Assembly (NCBI RefSeq): GCF_018598585.1
Contig: NZ_JAHESD010000001.1
Span: forward strand, 62,001-126,000
Length of the DNA: 64,000 nt
Reading direction: 5' to 3'
Origin: Chryseosolibacter indicum
GTDB taxonomy: Bacteria > Bacteroidota > Bacteroidia > Cytophagales > Cyclobacteriaceae
Shown here: in pieces, positions 55,196 through 64,000 of the stretch
Layout of the letters: each line of letters opens with the position of its first letter
Position numbering within the stretch: the first letter of the stretch is position 1
Notes under the pieces: generated by a model
The model's input: the letters and a program-made list of their open reading frames with translations, nothing else
The model's database searches: none
Told to the model about the DNA's origin: nothing
Made by a program: the position numbers and the translations under genes

Positions 55196-56167
55196 TTAAT
55201 TTTGCAATGATGGTTCTTTTTTCACTGTTATATGAGACGTTGGGATTGCCGTATTGTTTACACTACTATCTTCAACATTCTCTTTAAGCCCATGTCTCTT
55301 TCTCCAGATCCTGATTTGCTTTCCTTTCTTATTCCAGAATTTTAACATGGCAGGATCCATCTTCATCTTGAGCATCATCTTTCTCAATGGATTAGTAAAA
55401 ATCCATATCAAGCGTTTGCCTTTAGGAAATGAGTTGATGCTATATTCAGCGCGAATTAACATTGCGGATAATTCCCGGTTAATAAACTCGGGTTCGTTTC
55501 TTAGCCTTTCCATATAGAGCGGCTGAGGACCTACATCATGATAATTCTTCTCATCCCACAAAAACTTGAGTCCGGTAACGGATGGAACAATTTCAAACTT
55601 CATCCCTTTGTACTGCGCTTGCCTGAAAAAGTCTACTCTTGGATATGAATAAGTTTCGTTTATATTTTTCCAATAGCCTATTTCATTTACTACGTCTTTT
55701 CTATGAATAACAGCAGTTGCCTCCGGAGGAATTGGCATGTCAGGTAACAATGGAATATCTGGTCTTGAATAAGTAAATGAATAAACCCATTGTATGATCG
55801 AGAAGGCAAAGTGCGCCTGTGTTTTTTCAATGTGGTTTACCAATGCTTCAAGGTGATTAGGCAACCAGATATCGTCGTGGTTCAGATATGCGATATATTT
55901 GCCTCTGGCACGTTTTATACCTTCATTGTTCGGCTTGGACTGATATCCAGAATTCTTTGGAAGGTTATACCAGTTAATTCTAGGATCAGTAAAGGATTTC
56001 ACTACCTTTTCTGTGTGATCAGTACAAGCATCACCAACAATCCATACTTCAAAATTCTTAAACGTTTGCCATAAAATACTTTCAATAGCATACCTTAATG
56101 TTTCAGCACGATTGTAAGTGGCTACAACTACGGTTACAAGCGGCTCTGCTGGACTAGTGTTGTGCAT
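55196..56167 (-). CDS. GT2 family glycosyltransferase
   Basis: A soluble glycosyltransferase of 323 residues. The GT-A fold has VTVVVATYNRAETLRYAIES, VGDACTDHTEKV and a metal-binding LNHDDIWLPNHLEAL (HDD in place of DxD). The C-terminal ~120 residues are basic and diverged. Its start overlaps the end of the dehydrogenase gene by 14 bp, so translation is likely coupled. The pairing suggests joint action on a nucleotide sugar or surface glycan; that is inference. No polysaccharide export genes lie nearby. Confidence 0.9.
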   Translation of the reverse strand: MHNTSPAEPLVTVVVATYNRAETLRYAIESILWQTFKNFEVWIVGDACTDHTEKVVKSFTDPRINWYNLPKNSGYQSKPNNEGIKRARGKYIAYLNHDDIWLPNHLEALVNHIEKTQAHFAFSIIQWVYSFTYSRPDIPLLPDMPIPPEATAVIHRKDVVNEIGYWKNINETYSYPRVDFFRQAQYKGMKFEIVPSVTGLKFLWDEKNYHDVGPQPLYMERLRNEPEFINRELSAMLIRAEYSINSFPKGKRLIWIFTNPLRKMMLKMKMDPAMLKFWNKKGKQIRIWRKRHGLKENVEDSSVNNTAIPTSHITVKKEPSLQN

Positions 56168-57512
56168 ATTGTAAATTTTTGTCGATTGTACTTACAAGAT
56201 CGTCAGAAACTTTAATTCTATCTGATGGCCTTGATTTTACGTTGATTGCATCAAAGTATAATTTAAACGCAGGGTCTTCAGGATTATACTCTACATCGTC
56301 CAGGCTGATTCTTTCATTTTGAGCGATATCACGTTTTAGTTTTAATCCATCATTTAATAAAATGGGAAGTCCTGCTTCTTTTTGGTCTCCTAAATTCTCG
56401 ATTAAGCCATAAGAGTTGTAACCTCCCATACCATCTAAGGTTTCACCCGCCTTAAGGTCTTTCTTTGCATAGGTAAATACATTCGTCTTCATACCATAGA
56501 TAGGCTGCAACCTTGCAGTATGATCAAGATATGCTTGCGCTACGCATTCCATAGCTTCTAAAGCACCTAGGTGGTACGGTCTGTAGAATAAGTAGAATGG
56601 ACCAGGGCCCGTGTCAGGAGGGAACCAATCCAAGGTATATTGCATGAATTTATCTTTGGTGTGTCCTATCACAAACACTCCTCCTTTAGGTTCAGCACCC
56701 AACAGGTAATCTACCAACGGTGTTTTACCATCCCAAAGTTTTTCAAAGTCATACAGCTTAAAGATATCATGTACTTTGGCAGCTTTATGTCCGTACATTC
56801 CAGGAATGGCTGTCCTGCCATTGATTGCATTCGCTAACACAGCCATCTCAACACACAGCTTCGAACCGTCTGTATAGGATGAACACATCTTATGGTCTAG
56901 TGATCGCTTGTCAGCTTCGGGGGCAATCTTTGTGGGATTTGTATAAAGATCATGAAAACCTTTAATGTTTCCTGCCATTACTACATCAAATCCCCAAAGG
57001 GTTATATCATCGATAAGTTTTTTAATTACAGTAGGCTGGTCTCCGTCTGCACATGTATACACAACGCCTGCATCGTTTGCCATTTCAAGTAACAGAGGTC
57101 CATACATCATCTCTGCTTCATAATTCATCATTACAACGTGCTGATGATTATTAATGGCCTTCATAGCATGAACAGCTCCCTGATATACAGCATTTGAAGC
57201 TTCTATCATAACATTTATTAACCCACTGGACGATATAATCTCTCCGTTGTCGGTAACAGCAACTCTGCCTCTCTGAATTGCATAATTCAGGTCATCAACG
57301 TTGTTCACAATATCATAATCAAAATTCAACCACTTCGCACAATCGATGGCCTTCTTTAAATTAATATCAGCAATGGCAACCGGTTTTATTCCTGGAGTCA
57401 AATTGCACTGAAAGACTAAACCTTTTCCGATAGATCCGATTCCAATAATTCCAACTTTAATATCCTTATCCAAGGACATTAACCTGTGCCTGAGGGTGGT
57501 CATTTGATTCAT
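56154..57512 (-). CDS. Homoserine dehydrogenase-like oxidoreductase with SAF domain
   Basis: A 452-residue NAD(P)-dependent oxidoreductase of the COG4091 (predicted homoserine dehydrogenase) type. It has an N-terminal Rossmann fold (VGIIGIGSIGKGLVFQ, about 16-31) and a central domain (VVMMNYEAEMMYGPLL; CADGDQPTVIKKLIDDI), and ends in an SAF-like segment (TYAKKDLKAGETLDGMGG, then LKLKRDIAQNERISLDDV). SAF domains occur in sialic-acid synthases and sugar-acid enzymes. A glycosyltransferase follows with a 14-bp overlap, which argues for a sugar-derivative substrate rather than homoserine. Confidence 0.88.
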   Translation of the reverse strand: MNQMTTLRHRLMSLDKDIKVGIIGIGSIGKGLVFQCNLTPGIKPVAIADINLKKAIDCAKWLNFDYDIVNNVDDLNYAIQRGRVAVTDNGEIISSSGLINVMIEASNAVYQGAVHAMKAINNHQHVVMMNYEAEMMYGPLLLEMANDAGVVYTCADGDQPTVIKKLIDDITLWGFDVVMAGNIKGFHDLYTNPTKIAPEADKRSLDHKMCSSYTDGSKLCVEMAVLANAINGRTAIPGMYGHKAAKVHDIFKLYDFEKLWDGKTPLVDYLLGAEPKGGVFVIGHTKDKFMQYTLDWFPPDTGPGPFYLFYRPYHLGALEAMECVAQAYLDHTARLQPIYGMKTNVFTYAKKDLKAGETLDGMGGYNSYGLIENLGDQKEAGLPILLNDGLKLKRDIAQNERISLDDVEYNPEDPAFKLYFDAINVKSRPSDRIKVSDDLVSTIDKNLQYAQH

Positions 57513-57878
57513 AGATTAGTAGATAAATTAGTATTTAACAAAATGTTAGTGAACGAGCGTATGGTGTTGGAGTGTTTGTCGACGGTCATTAAATATTTAT
57601 GCCCGCTCGTAATTTTCAATAGTTGGTTAAATAGCCGACATAATATTTTCCAATGGGGATTTTTTTGAACAACTGTTAATTCGTCGACACTAAAGACGTT
57701 TAGAAGTACGATTTGAGTTACATTAGGCGGCTATAAAGTGCATTTGTGAACAATGCAGTGTACGTCTTCATGACACTTAAAATTTACAGCTTCGCTGAAT
57801 GTCTTTAAAATCATGTTTTAAAACATGGCATTTATCTTGAGTAGAGCAATACCTTTATAACAAACACGTTAGCAATAA
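57513..57878. other. Divergent intergenic region upstream of the DUF4407 gene
   Basis: AT-rich, with a 16-bp palindrome at 57812-57827. ACGAGCG and CGCTCGT are spaced about 50 bp apart in the left part (from about 57552). No gene was seen. Confidence 0.4.
57812..57827. promoter_or_regulatory. 16-bp perfect palindrome
   Basis: CATGTTTTAAAACATG is a perfect palindrome 52 bp upstream of the DUF4407 start; it continues imperfectly into AAAT on the left and ATTT on the right. A likely dimeric-regulator site; the regulator is unknown. Confidence 0.45.
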
Positions 57879-58928
57879 ATGCAAAAACTTACCTCTTTCT
57901 TCTGGTTCTGTTCAGGCGCAGAAGTTTCACTATTAAAGAAGTGTCCCACAGAAACAAGCAAGTATGTTAGTATTGGTGCTACCGTTTTCTTTACGGGTTT
58001 ATTTGCGGCACTTGCTGCCGGTTATTCTCTTTATACTGTTTTTGACAACGCATTGACTGCCATTTTTTTTGGCATGTTATGGGGATTAATGATCTTTAAT
58101 CTCGACAGGTATATCGTTTCAAGTCTACGCAAAGCGGGTAGGGCAGGTAAAGAGTTGCTAATGGCTACACCTCGCATTGTACTTGCCGTGCTGATCTCTA
58201 TTGTAATTGCTAAACCTCTCGAATTAAAAATTTTTGAAAAGGAGATTAATCCTGAACTGGTGCTAATGGAGCAGGAGAAGTTTGCTCAGCAGGAAGGACA
58301 AATTAATTTAAAATACGAACCGAGTCAGGATAGTTTAAAAAACGAAATTACCATACTCAAAGGCGAGATTGAGAAACAGACACTAAAGCGCGATGAACTG
58401 GCGCGCATTGCACAGGAGGAGGCAGACGGAACAGGAGGGAGCCGTAAGCGCAATCTTGGGCCAATATATAAAGTGAAAAAAGCGGATGCTGATAAAGCAG
58501 AGCAGGAACTAAGATTACTATCAGAGCAAAACAATCAATTGATTGCTCAACTGCAGCGTCAAATCGAAAAAAATAGTGAGTTGATGCAAAAGGAAATAGC
58601 ATCACTTGACAGATCAAGAATTAATGGTCCTGCTGCTAGAATGGAAGCACTGAACAGGATTACAAAAGAAAGTAGCGCAATATGGCTTGCCCATTGGTTC
58701 ATTATGCTTCTTTTTATCGCACTCGAAACCTCACCTGTATTTGTCAAACTCGTATCTTCAAGAGGTCCTTATGACAACTTATTGAAAATGGAAGAGCATG
58801 GTTTCTATGCGAATGAAGTCGAGTTTCTTGCAAAGACAAATTCTGAAGTCAAGGAAAGATCGTCCAACCTCGGATCTACTGAAGCCGAATTTGTAAACGA
58901 CAGACTAAACCAGATTTTAAGCAAATAA
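57879..58928 (+). CDS. DUF4407 membrane protein
   Basis: A 349-residue protein of the DUF4407 family, with the characteristic start FFWFCSGAEVSLLKKCPTE, two helices (about 30-75), LMIFNLDRYIVSSLRK, a third helix (about 105-120), a long coiled coil (about 150-260, rich in Lys/Glu/Gln) and a fourth helix (about 268-290, WLAHWFIMLLFIALETSPVF). The coiled coil should lie on one side of the membrane. Function unknown for the family. A 16-bp palindrome precedes it. Confidence 0.9.
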   Translation: MQKLTSFFWFCSGAEVSLLKKCPTETSKYVSIGATVFFTGLFAALAAGYSLYTVFDNALTAIFFGMLWGLMIFNLDRYIVSSLRKAGRAGKELLMATPRIVLAVLISIVIAKPLELKIFEKEINPELVLMEQEKFAQQEGQINLKYEPSQDSLKNEITILKGEIEKQTLKRDELARIAQEEADGTGGSRKRNLGPIYKVKKADADKAEQELRLLSEQNNQLIAQLQRQIEKNSELMQKEIASLDRSRINGPAARMEALNRITKESSAIWLAHWFIMLLFIALETSPVFVKLVSSRGPYDNLLKMEEHGFYANEVEFLAKTNSEVKERSSNLGSTEAEFVNDRLNQILSK

Positions 58929-58970
58929 CAAAAAGCGTTATCTTTCGCTTCGATACATTAATTGCCCGTA

Positions 58971-60050
58971 CTACTTCTTAAACTTATATATAGCGTCTAA
59001 TAGGCCGTCTTTATATGTATCAAGGCTCAATTCCCAGAACATAATGCCGTCAAGTCGTTGATCAATCACATATTGCGTTTTGTGTGTTATTGATTTCACG
59101 TCATCAAAGGTTGCGAAGAGTTTTTCAGAAGAGTTATAAGCATAAGGAGCCTTAGCTTTTTCGTCCCAGAAAAAAGTGAAGCCGTTGTCTTTCGAAAGTA
59201 GCTTCGGGAATTCCTTAAAGTCTATACTGGTTCTAAATTTTCCTGATTGATACAGTCCGTTGTCTGTTGCAGGCACATTCTCCCAAACACGGGCATAAAA
59301 TGCAGCGCCTATCACAATTTTATTTCGTGGTACTCCTAACTTTATCAAATACTGAACTGCATTGTCCGTAGATTCGAACTGCTTGTCTCTTGAATATAAT
59401 GCTGTGTGATGTCCCGTAACTGTAGAGTAACCATTAATTAAATCGTAGGACATAACATTTACCCGATCCATTTCTTTCATTACTTCTTTCCATTCAACAG
59501 ATTCGACTAAGAATTTTTGAAACCCTCCCGCAGCAAAACTTATTTCATATTGTTTACCGAGCGTTTTTCTTAATTGTTGTGCTAATGCAGTAAAGTTCTT
59601 TTTATCCTGAGGTTTATATTTATGTCCAGGATACCCTTCAATGGTAGGATATTCCCAATCTAGGTCTATTCCATCAGTATGAAAGTATTGACTTAACACG
59701 AGAACAGATTCGGAAAATTCTTTTCTCGATTTTTCCGTGGAAAACACATCCGAGCACGTAGGGCAACCGCCCCATCCTCCTAGAGATACAATTATTTTAA
59801 GTCTTGGATGCTTTTGCTTTAGTGCTACAAGTTTCTGAAGCGTGGTTGAATCTCTTCTGTTGTCTACTGTTAGCTTATTCCCTTTTAAATGGCAAAAGCT
59901 AAAAATTATATGTGTTAGCTTGTCAGCGGCGAGGCTGTCAACCTTTTCAGGATTTCCCATATAATACGCTATAACTGTAAAGTTATTCTTTTGGGAAAAC
60001 GACAGTGTTGATGCTGAAAACAAAATGAGGAACACAAAGATATACTTCAT
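58971..60050 (-). CDS. Single-domain GH18 chitinase-like hydrolase
   Basis: A 359-residue secreted protein. A signal peptide (1-19) precedes a complete GH18 domain with IIVSLGGWGGCPTCS and catalytic DGIDLDWE (E133). YDLINGYSTVTGHHTALY and FWELSLDTYKDGLL complete the barrel. Unlike the three clustered chitinases it has no Ig-like, CBM or T9SS tail, so it should be periplasmic and act on soluble chito-oligosaccharides imported from outside. It is separated from the cluster by 35 kb and stands alone. Confidence 0.94.
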   Translation of the reverse strand: MKYIFVFLILFSASTLSFSQKNNFTVIAYYMGNPEKVDSLAADKLTHIIFSFCHLKGNKLTVDNRRDSTTLQKLVALKQKHPRLKIIVSLGGWGGCPTCSDVFSTEKSRKEFSESVLVLSQYFHTDGIDLDWEYPTIEGYPGHKYKPQDKKNFTALAQQLRKTLGKQYEISFAAGGFQKFLVESVEWKEVMKEMDRVNVMSYDLINGYSTVTGHHTALYSRDKQFESTDNAVQYLIKLGVPRNKIVIGAAFYARVWENVPATDNGLYQSGKFRTSIDFKEFPKLLSKDNGFTFFWDEKAKAPYAYNSSEKLFATFDDVKSITHKTQYVIDQRLDGIMFWELSLDTYKDGLLDAIYKFKK

Positions 60051-60058
60051 TTATTAGC

Positions 60059-60079
60059 GGATTTTGGATTTCGGATTTT
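60059..60079. repeat. Three 7-bp repeat units
   Basis: GGATTTT, GGATTTC and GGATTTT in tandem, just upstream of the GH18 start, the same kind of 7-bp tract as in the metal operon. Confidence 0.65.
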
Positions 60080-60207
60080 AACATGCTTATGTTCTTCAAT
60101 TAACACTTAATTTATTTGATAAGCGGGTGATTTCTTTCAAATTCATGTCACTGTGTTATGTGCACATGAATTTAAAACCACAATATGCTTTTATATGCTT
60201 TTTAACC

Positions 60208-60215
60208 TACCTTTG
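60208..60215 (+). promoter_or_regulatory. Candidate -7 box of the ABC-F gene
   Basis: TACCTTTG matches the Bacteroidota -7 consensus TAnnTTTG exactly, 20 bp before the GTG start. No good -33 box was seen. Confidence 0.4.
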
Positions 60216-60235
60216 CGCCTTAAATTTTTACGATA

Positions 60236-62110
60236 GTGAATTACCTTTCTGCTGAATCTGTTTCCAAAACTTTTAATGATCGCTGGCTCTTTAAAGATAT
60301 CACCTTAGGTATTTCTCAGGGAGAAAAACTTGCATTAGTAGGTAATAATGGTGTTGGGAAGTCGACGTTACTAAAAATTCTAACCGGCGAAATTCAGCCA
60401 GACCAAGGCAAAGTAAGCGTGCGGGAAGGTATCAGAACCGGCTTCTTAATACAACAACCAACAGTTGACAATAACCTTACGGTAAAGGATGTATTGTTTA
60501 ATGATGATAATGAGATCGCAAAGGTTGTTAAAGAATACGAGGCTTGTCTTCATGATGCTGATACACCTGCTGAAAAAATGCAGGCGGTCCTGGAGCGTAT
60601 GGAAGACCTTAAGGCATGGGACTATGAATCTAAGGTTCAGGAAGTAATCGGCAAGCTTGGTGTGCCCGATATGGATAAGAAATTTGGTGAGCTTTCAGGC
60701 GGGCAAAAGAAGCGCATATTCCTAGCGCAACTGTTGTTGCAGGAACCTGATCTCATCATTATGGATGAACCAACAAACCACTTGGATCTTACGGCTATTG
60801 AGTGGCTTGAAACATACCTGTCTGGCCAGAATATTACGCTGATCATGGTGACCCACGATCGCTATTTCCTTGATAATGTCGCTTCAGAGATTATTGAAAT
60901 AGACCGAGGGCAACTATTCAGATATAAAGGCAATTACGCCTACTTCCTCGAAAAAAAGGCAGAACGTGAAGAAATACTTAAGGCCGAGGTGAGTAAAGCT
61001 AGAAACCTTTTGAAGAAGGAACTTGATTGGATGAGAAGGCAACCAAAAGCTCGCGGAACCAAAGCAAAGTATAGAATCGACGCCTTTTATGAACTTCAGG
61101 AAAAAGCTAACCAGGACCTTCGTAAGGAAAGGCTTGAGCTTGATATAAAAGAAGCAAGACAAGGAGGGAAAATTCTGGAAGTAGATAAAATCTTTAAGTC
61201 TTACGGCAATCAAAAGATCGTTAGCAATTTTTCGTACATATTTAAGAAGCACGATAGAATAGGCGTGGTAGGAAAAAATGGTGTCGGTAAATCGACGTTT
61301 CTCGATATGCTCACCGGAAAGCTAAAACCAGATTCAGGAGAGATTATACCAGGTGTTACAACGAAGTTCGGTTATTTTACCCAGGAGGCTATCAGCCTTA
61401 ATCCTGATAACCGATTGATAGAAGAAGTAAAATCTATTGCAGAATTTATCACGCTGTCAGATGGTACTCAGGTTTCAGCATCCAAGTTTCTTGACTCATT
61501 TCTTTTTCCTCCTGAGAAACAGTATAACTATATAAATAAATTAAGTGGTGGAGAAAAGAAGCGCTTACAGCTTCTGAAGCTCCTGGTTACAAATCCAAAC
61601 TTTCTTATTTTGGATGAACCCACCAATGATTTTGATATTGACACTTTAAACGTACTTGAAGACTTTCTTGAGAAGTTCACCGGGTGTCTCATTCTTGTTT
61701 CTCACGATCGCTACTTTATGGATCATCTCGTGGATCAGCTTTTTGTTTTTGAAGGGGATGGAATGATCAGGCAATTCAATGGTAACTATACTGACTATCG
61801 TGATTGGGTAGAAGAAGAGGAAGAAAAAGCAGCAAGCAAATCAAAACCATTGTCACCCGTAAATACGGCTCCCCAAGCACAGAAGTCTAATGAGAAGAAG
61901 GCAAGCTATAAGGAAAAGCAGGAGTACGAAAAATTGCAGTCTGAAATCACAGATCTCGAGAAAAGGAAAGAGGAGATAACAGAAATGTTTAATAGCGGTA
62001 ACAACGATCATCAGCAACTTACCAAGTGGTCTGAAGAGATAAAAAGAATAACAGAAGAAATCGATACTAAAACGTTAAGGTGGCTTGAGCTGGCAGAAAT
62101 AATTGATTAA
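60236..62110 (+). CDS. uup: ABC-F family ATPase, Uup-type
   Basis: A soluble protein of 624 residues with two ABC ATPase domains and no membrane segments. Walker A boxes are GNNGVGKST and GKNGVGKST; signature motifs LSGGQKKRIFLAQ and LSGGEKKRLQLLK; Walker B DEPTNHLDL and DEPTNDFDID. The linker is rich in Arg and Lys (about 235-300), and a coiled-coil tail (about 540-624) is typical of Uup. ABC-F proteins act on ribosomes or, for Uup, on DNA structure stability. Start is GTG at 60236, preceded by a -7 box. It ends at a strong terminator. Confidence 0.94.
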   Translation: MNYLSAESVSKTFNDRWLFKDITLGISQGEKLALVGNNGVGKSTLLKILTGEIQPDQGKVSVREGIRTGFLIQQPTVDNNLTVKDVLFNDDNEIAKVVKEYEACLHDADTPAEKMQAVLERMEDLKAWDYESKVQEVIGKLGVPDMDKKFGELSGGQKKRIFLAQLLLQEPDLIIMDEPTNHLDLTAIEWLETYLSGQNITLIMVTHDRYFLDNVASEIIEIDRGQLFRYKGNYAYFLEKKAEREEILKAEVSKARNLLKKELDWMRRQPKARGTKAKYRIDAFYELQEKANQDLRKERLELDIKEARQGGKILEVDKIFKSYGNQKIVSNFSYIFKKHDRIGVVGKNGVGKSTFLDMLTGKLKPDSGEIIPGVTTKFGYFTQEAISLNPDNRLIEEVKSIAEFITLSDGTQVSASKFLDSFLFPPEKQYNYINKLSGGEKKRLQLLKLLVTNPNFLILDEPTNDFDIDTLNVLEDFLEKFTGCLILVSHDRYFMDHLVDQLFVFEGDGMIRQFNGNYTDYRDWVEEEEEKAASKSKPLSPVNTAPQAQKSNEKKASYKEKQEYEKLQSEITDLEKRKEEITEMFNSGNNDHQQLTKWSEEIKRITEEIDTKTLRWLELAEIID

Positions 62111-62478
62111 GCTCAGCTAAATTAATACATGAAAATGTGGTTCAATCCTTTTCGAGCAGTTGGACCACATTTCGCTTTTTCTTTATCCTTGGTCCCCCTA
62201 ATATTTCCCACATATTCTTATCTAGAGACGAATTCTCATTTATATAAGAAATTTCCCAATTTCAGCTATTTTTTCCAAATTTAGGACTAATTCTTTCTTT
62301 GGCTGGGTTGAACATTTGTCTAGTTACTCAGTAAAATAATTTTATTTTAACTTAAAAACGTCAATTAAAGGACCATTTGACGCTTTTTTTTGGGAAGAAC
62401 TAGACTACAATCTTAATGATTTGTAACCATTTTCTGATTTGGATGGCTTCTTGAACTATACCGGCCAAACAAGCAGAA
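62111..62478. other. Intergenic region before the T9SS protein gene
   Basis: Contains the ABC-F terminator at its left end and AT-rich DNA further on. AAAGGACCATTTGACGC and several T runs lie around 62360-62390. No gene or clear promoter was recognised. Confidence 0.4.
62133..62180 (+). terminator. Terminator after the ABC-F gene
   Basis: AAATGTGGTTCAA (62133-62145) pairs with TTGGACCACATTT (62160-62172) over 13 positions with one G-T wobble, followed by CGCTTTTTC. Confidence 0.85.
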
Positions 62479-63819
62479 ATGAAAAGTTCTAACATCATCC
62501 GCTCCTTTGCCATCATTGCAAGTCTGATTTCCGCTACTTTTTCCTATGGTCAGAATTATACTTCATCAAACAACGGATTATGGACAGCAACATCAAACTG
62601 GTCGGGTGGTTCAATTCCTGCAACCTCGGGCCAAAGTTGGGGTACAATTAATATAAACCATAACCTGACTCTAAACGCTGACTATTCCTTTTCCGGGGCT
62701 ACACTTAACATTGCCTTAGGAAAACAATTGGTGGTGAACGGAGACTTCTCGATTTCAGGAGGTGCAACAGTAAATGTTTATGGAACTTTAGCAATCACTG
62801 CTGATGCAATACTTAATGCTAATTTCCGTATCTACCCCGGAGGCTCAGTTAAAATCCATGGAAATACTACAGTAGTAAATTCAACATATCTTACAATCGG
62901 TACTAGCGTAGCACCTCCTCCGTATGCTGATTTCGTAGTAATGGGAGGTTTGAGATCTCAATCAAGCGGTGATGTTACTGTAAATCAAAATGCAAGGGTA
63001 GCAATTTTTGGAAGCGTAACAGATGACGGAACAGGGGGCACATTGTTCACAGTAAACAATGGAGGGCAAGTATACATTGACGATGGAATTTCCTTTACTG
63101 GTGGTGGAAATAAAATTATTAACAACAATACGACAAATCCTTATGGACTTTATCTTAACGGGCCTATTACCAATAATACAGCAAATGGTTCAACTACAAC
63201 CAACAACAGAGGAAGTAAGGCTACAATGGAAAGCACTAACATACCTTTTACAAATTGGGTAAATTCCATGTCCGTATTACCTGTATCATTACTCTTCTTT
63301 CAACAGGCGAATAATATCACTGAATCAGTAATGCTAAGATGGGCAACAGCGATAGAAAAGAATTTCAATTATTTTGTTATTGAAAGATCTACAGATGGAA
63401 AGAAATTTGAAGAGATAGCTACTGTTAAGGGAACAGGTAATAGCAAGATAAGAATAGATTACAACTTCGAGGATAATACCCCCATAATTGGAAAGTCGTA
63501 CTACCGTCTTAAATCAATTGACTTTGATGGTTCTTTTGAATACTTTAACATAGTAGCGGTTAATTTTGAAGGAAGCAGAGATGTAACCGTATCACCTAAT
63601 CCAAGTAATGGATCGTCAATTAACCTTGTATCAAACTTTAAAGCTTCTTCAGAAGTAAAGGTTCAAATCCTTAATAATGTAGGAACAGTGCTGCACGAAG
63701 AAATAATAAATGATTTTAATAACAGAATCAATATCCAGAACGAACTAAAGCCAGGAACCTATTTAGTACGTGTTGCTACTAATGGGTTTGCAAAAGTAAT
63801 AAGAGTAGTTGTCGATTAG
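62479..63819 (+). CDS. Secreted T9SS-type protein with beta-helix-like repeats
   Basis: A 446-residue protein with a Sec signal peptide (1-24, ending SYGQ). Residues 25-250 consist of short beta-rich repeats (NGLWTATSNWSGG, NINHNLTLNADYSF, LNIALGKQLVVNGDFSISGG), resembling right-handed beta-helix or G8-like surface proteins. A segment with WATAIEKNFNYFVIERSTDG (about 290-360) is a fibronectin-like module common before T9SS tails. The last 75 residues are a T9SS sorting domain (VTVSPNPSNGSS ... FAKVIRVVVD). It should be displayed on the surface or released. Ligand or activity unknown. No terminator is seen in the remaining 180 bp. Confidence 0.88.
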   Translation: MKSSNIIRSFAIIASLISATFSYGQNYTSSNNGLWTATSNWSGGSIPATSGQSWGTININHNLTLNADYSFSGATLNIALGKQLVVNGDFSISGGATVNVYGTLAITADAILNANFRIYPGGSVKIHGNTTVVNSTYLTIGTSVAPPPYADFVVMGGLRSQSSGDVTVNQNARVAIFGSVTDDGTGGTLFTVNNGGQVYIDDGISFTGGGNKIINNNTTNPYGLYLNGPITNNTANGSTTTNNRGSKATMESTNIPFTNWVNSMSVLPVSLLFFQQANNITESVMLRWATAIEKNFNYFVIERSTDGKKFEEIATVKGTGNSKIRIDYNFEDNTPIIGKSYYRLKSIDFDGSFEYFNIVAVNFEGSRDVTVSPNPSNGSSINLVSNFKASSEVKVQILNNVGTVLHEEIINDFNNRINIQNELKPGTYLVRVATNGFAKVIRVVVD

Positions 63820-64000
63820 TAACCTTAATGGTGTATTGTTGCCTATCCGATCTTAATTCTTCCTGGTTTGAACTATTACTTATTATAGTTTAACTATACA
63901 CTTTAAAACGCAGGTATCATTTTATTATTGCTGTGTGCCTTTTTTCTTTGATTTTTGAAGGCAATTTCCTATATTAATAAAGCCTGTCTTATTCGTCAGT

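Noticed and set aside
1-64000. tRNA, rRNA, insertion sequences, prophage genes, integrase
   Set aside because: No cloverleaf sequence, rRNA stretch, transposase motif or phage structural gene was found on reading both strands; faint RNA genes could still be missed by eye.

Overview
The window looks like chromosomal DNA of a Bacteroidota bacterium, most likely of the Cytophagales type. The evidence is: several secreted proteins ending in type IX secretion (T9SS) C-terminal sorting domains, giant beta-propeller sensor kinases (Reg_prop plus Y_Y_Y), families largely confined to this phylum (HYC_CC_PP, DUF3667, DUF6934, DUF3347, Pycsar-TM/DUF5706), AT-rich intergenic DNA, and occasional promoter-like TAnnTTTG boxes. 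Genus and species cannot be read from the sequence. No rRNA, tRNA, CRISPR array, intact transposon or prophage was seen.

Region 1 (1-25.2 kb) is a polymer-degradation and sensing region. It begins inside a propeller sensor that ends after its dimerisation/phospho-acceptor helix pair, followed by a GH20 beta-N-acetylhexosaminidase lipoprotein, an unknown membrane protein, a large T9SS metalloprotease and a lutABC lactate-oxidation operon. Next come a propeller LytS-type kinase and its LytTR response regulator, then three large GH18 chitinases in a row. The chitinases share near-identical Ig-like and chitin-binding modules and T9SS tails. Two pairs of direct repeats with 20-21 bp spacing, one before the regulator and one before the first chitinase, share TCnnTAAnT and look like LytTR operators. 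This would tie the two-component system to chitin degradation together with the GH20 enzyme and a fourth GH18 at 59 kb. Chitinase 3 is followed by 0.9 kb of odd non-coding DNA with degenerate repeats and strong hairpins, then a small gene of compositionally different DNA.

Region 2 (25.8-34.1 kb) is a minus-strand heavy-metal (Cu/Ag-type) RND efflux operon: HYC_CC_PP protein, CusA split into two reading frames, a TolC-type outer-membrane protein, two CusB-type adaptors and a DUF3347 lipoprotein. Four of its gene junctions carry tracts of degenerate 7-bp tandem repeats. Such tracts lie in the CusA split and also encode parts of two signal peptides.

Region 3 (34.4-49.4 kb) is mixed: SRPBCC protein, a DUF6934 gene with an unannotated 55-codon partner, TPR proteins, a Ku protein, DUF3667, a HEAT-like protein, an HD-Pycsar-TM fusion, a calcineurin-like phosphatase fused to an outer-membrane barrel with a kinase-like segment between them, a class A PBP and PurT.

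Region 4 (49.4-64 kb) has glutaminase and glutaminyl-tRNA synthetase side by side, a RarD-like transporter, two GT2 glycosyltransferases (one overlapping a homoserine-dehydrogenase-like gene), a DUF4407 membrane protein with a 16-bp palindrome upstream, a single-domain GH18, a Uup-type ABC-F protein and a T9SS surface protein.
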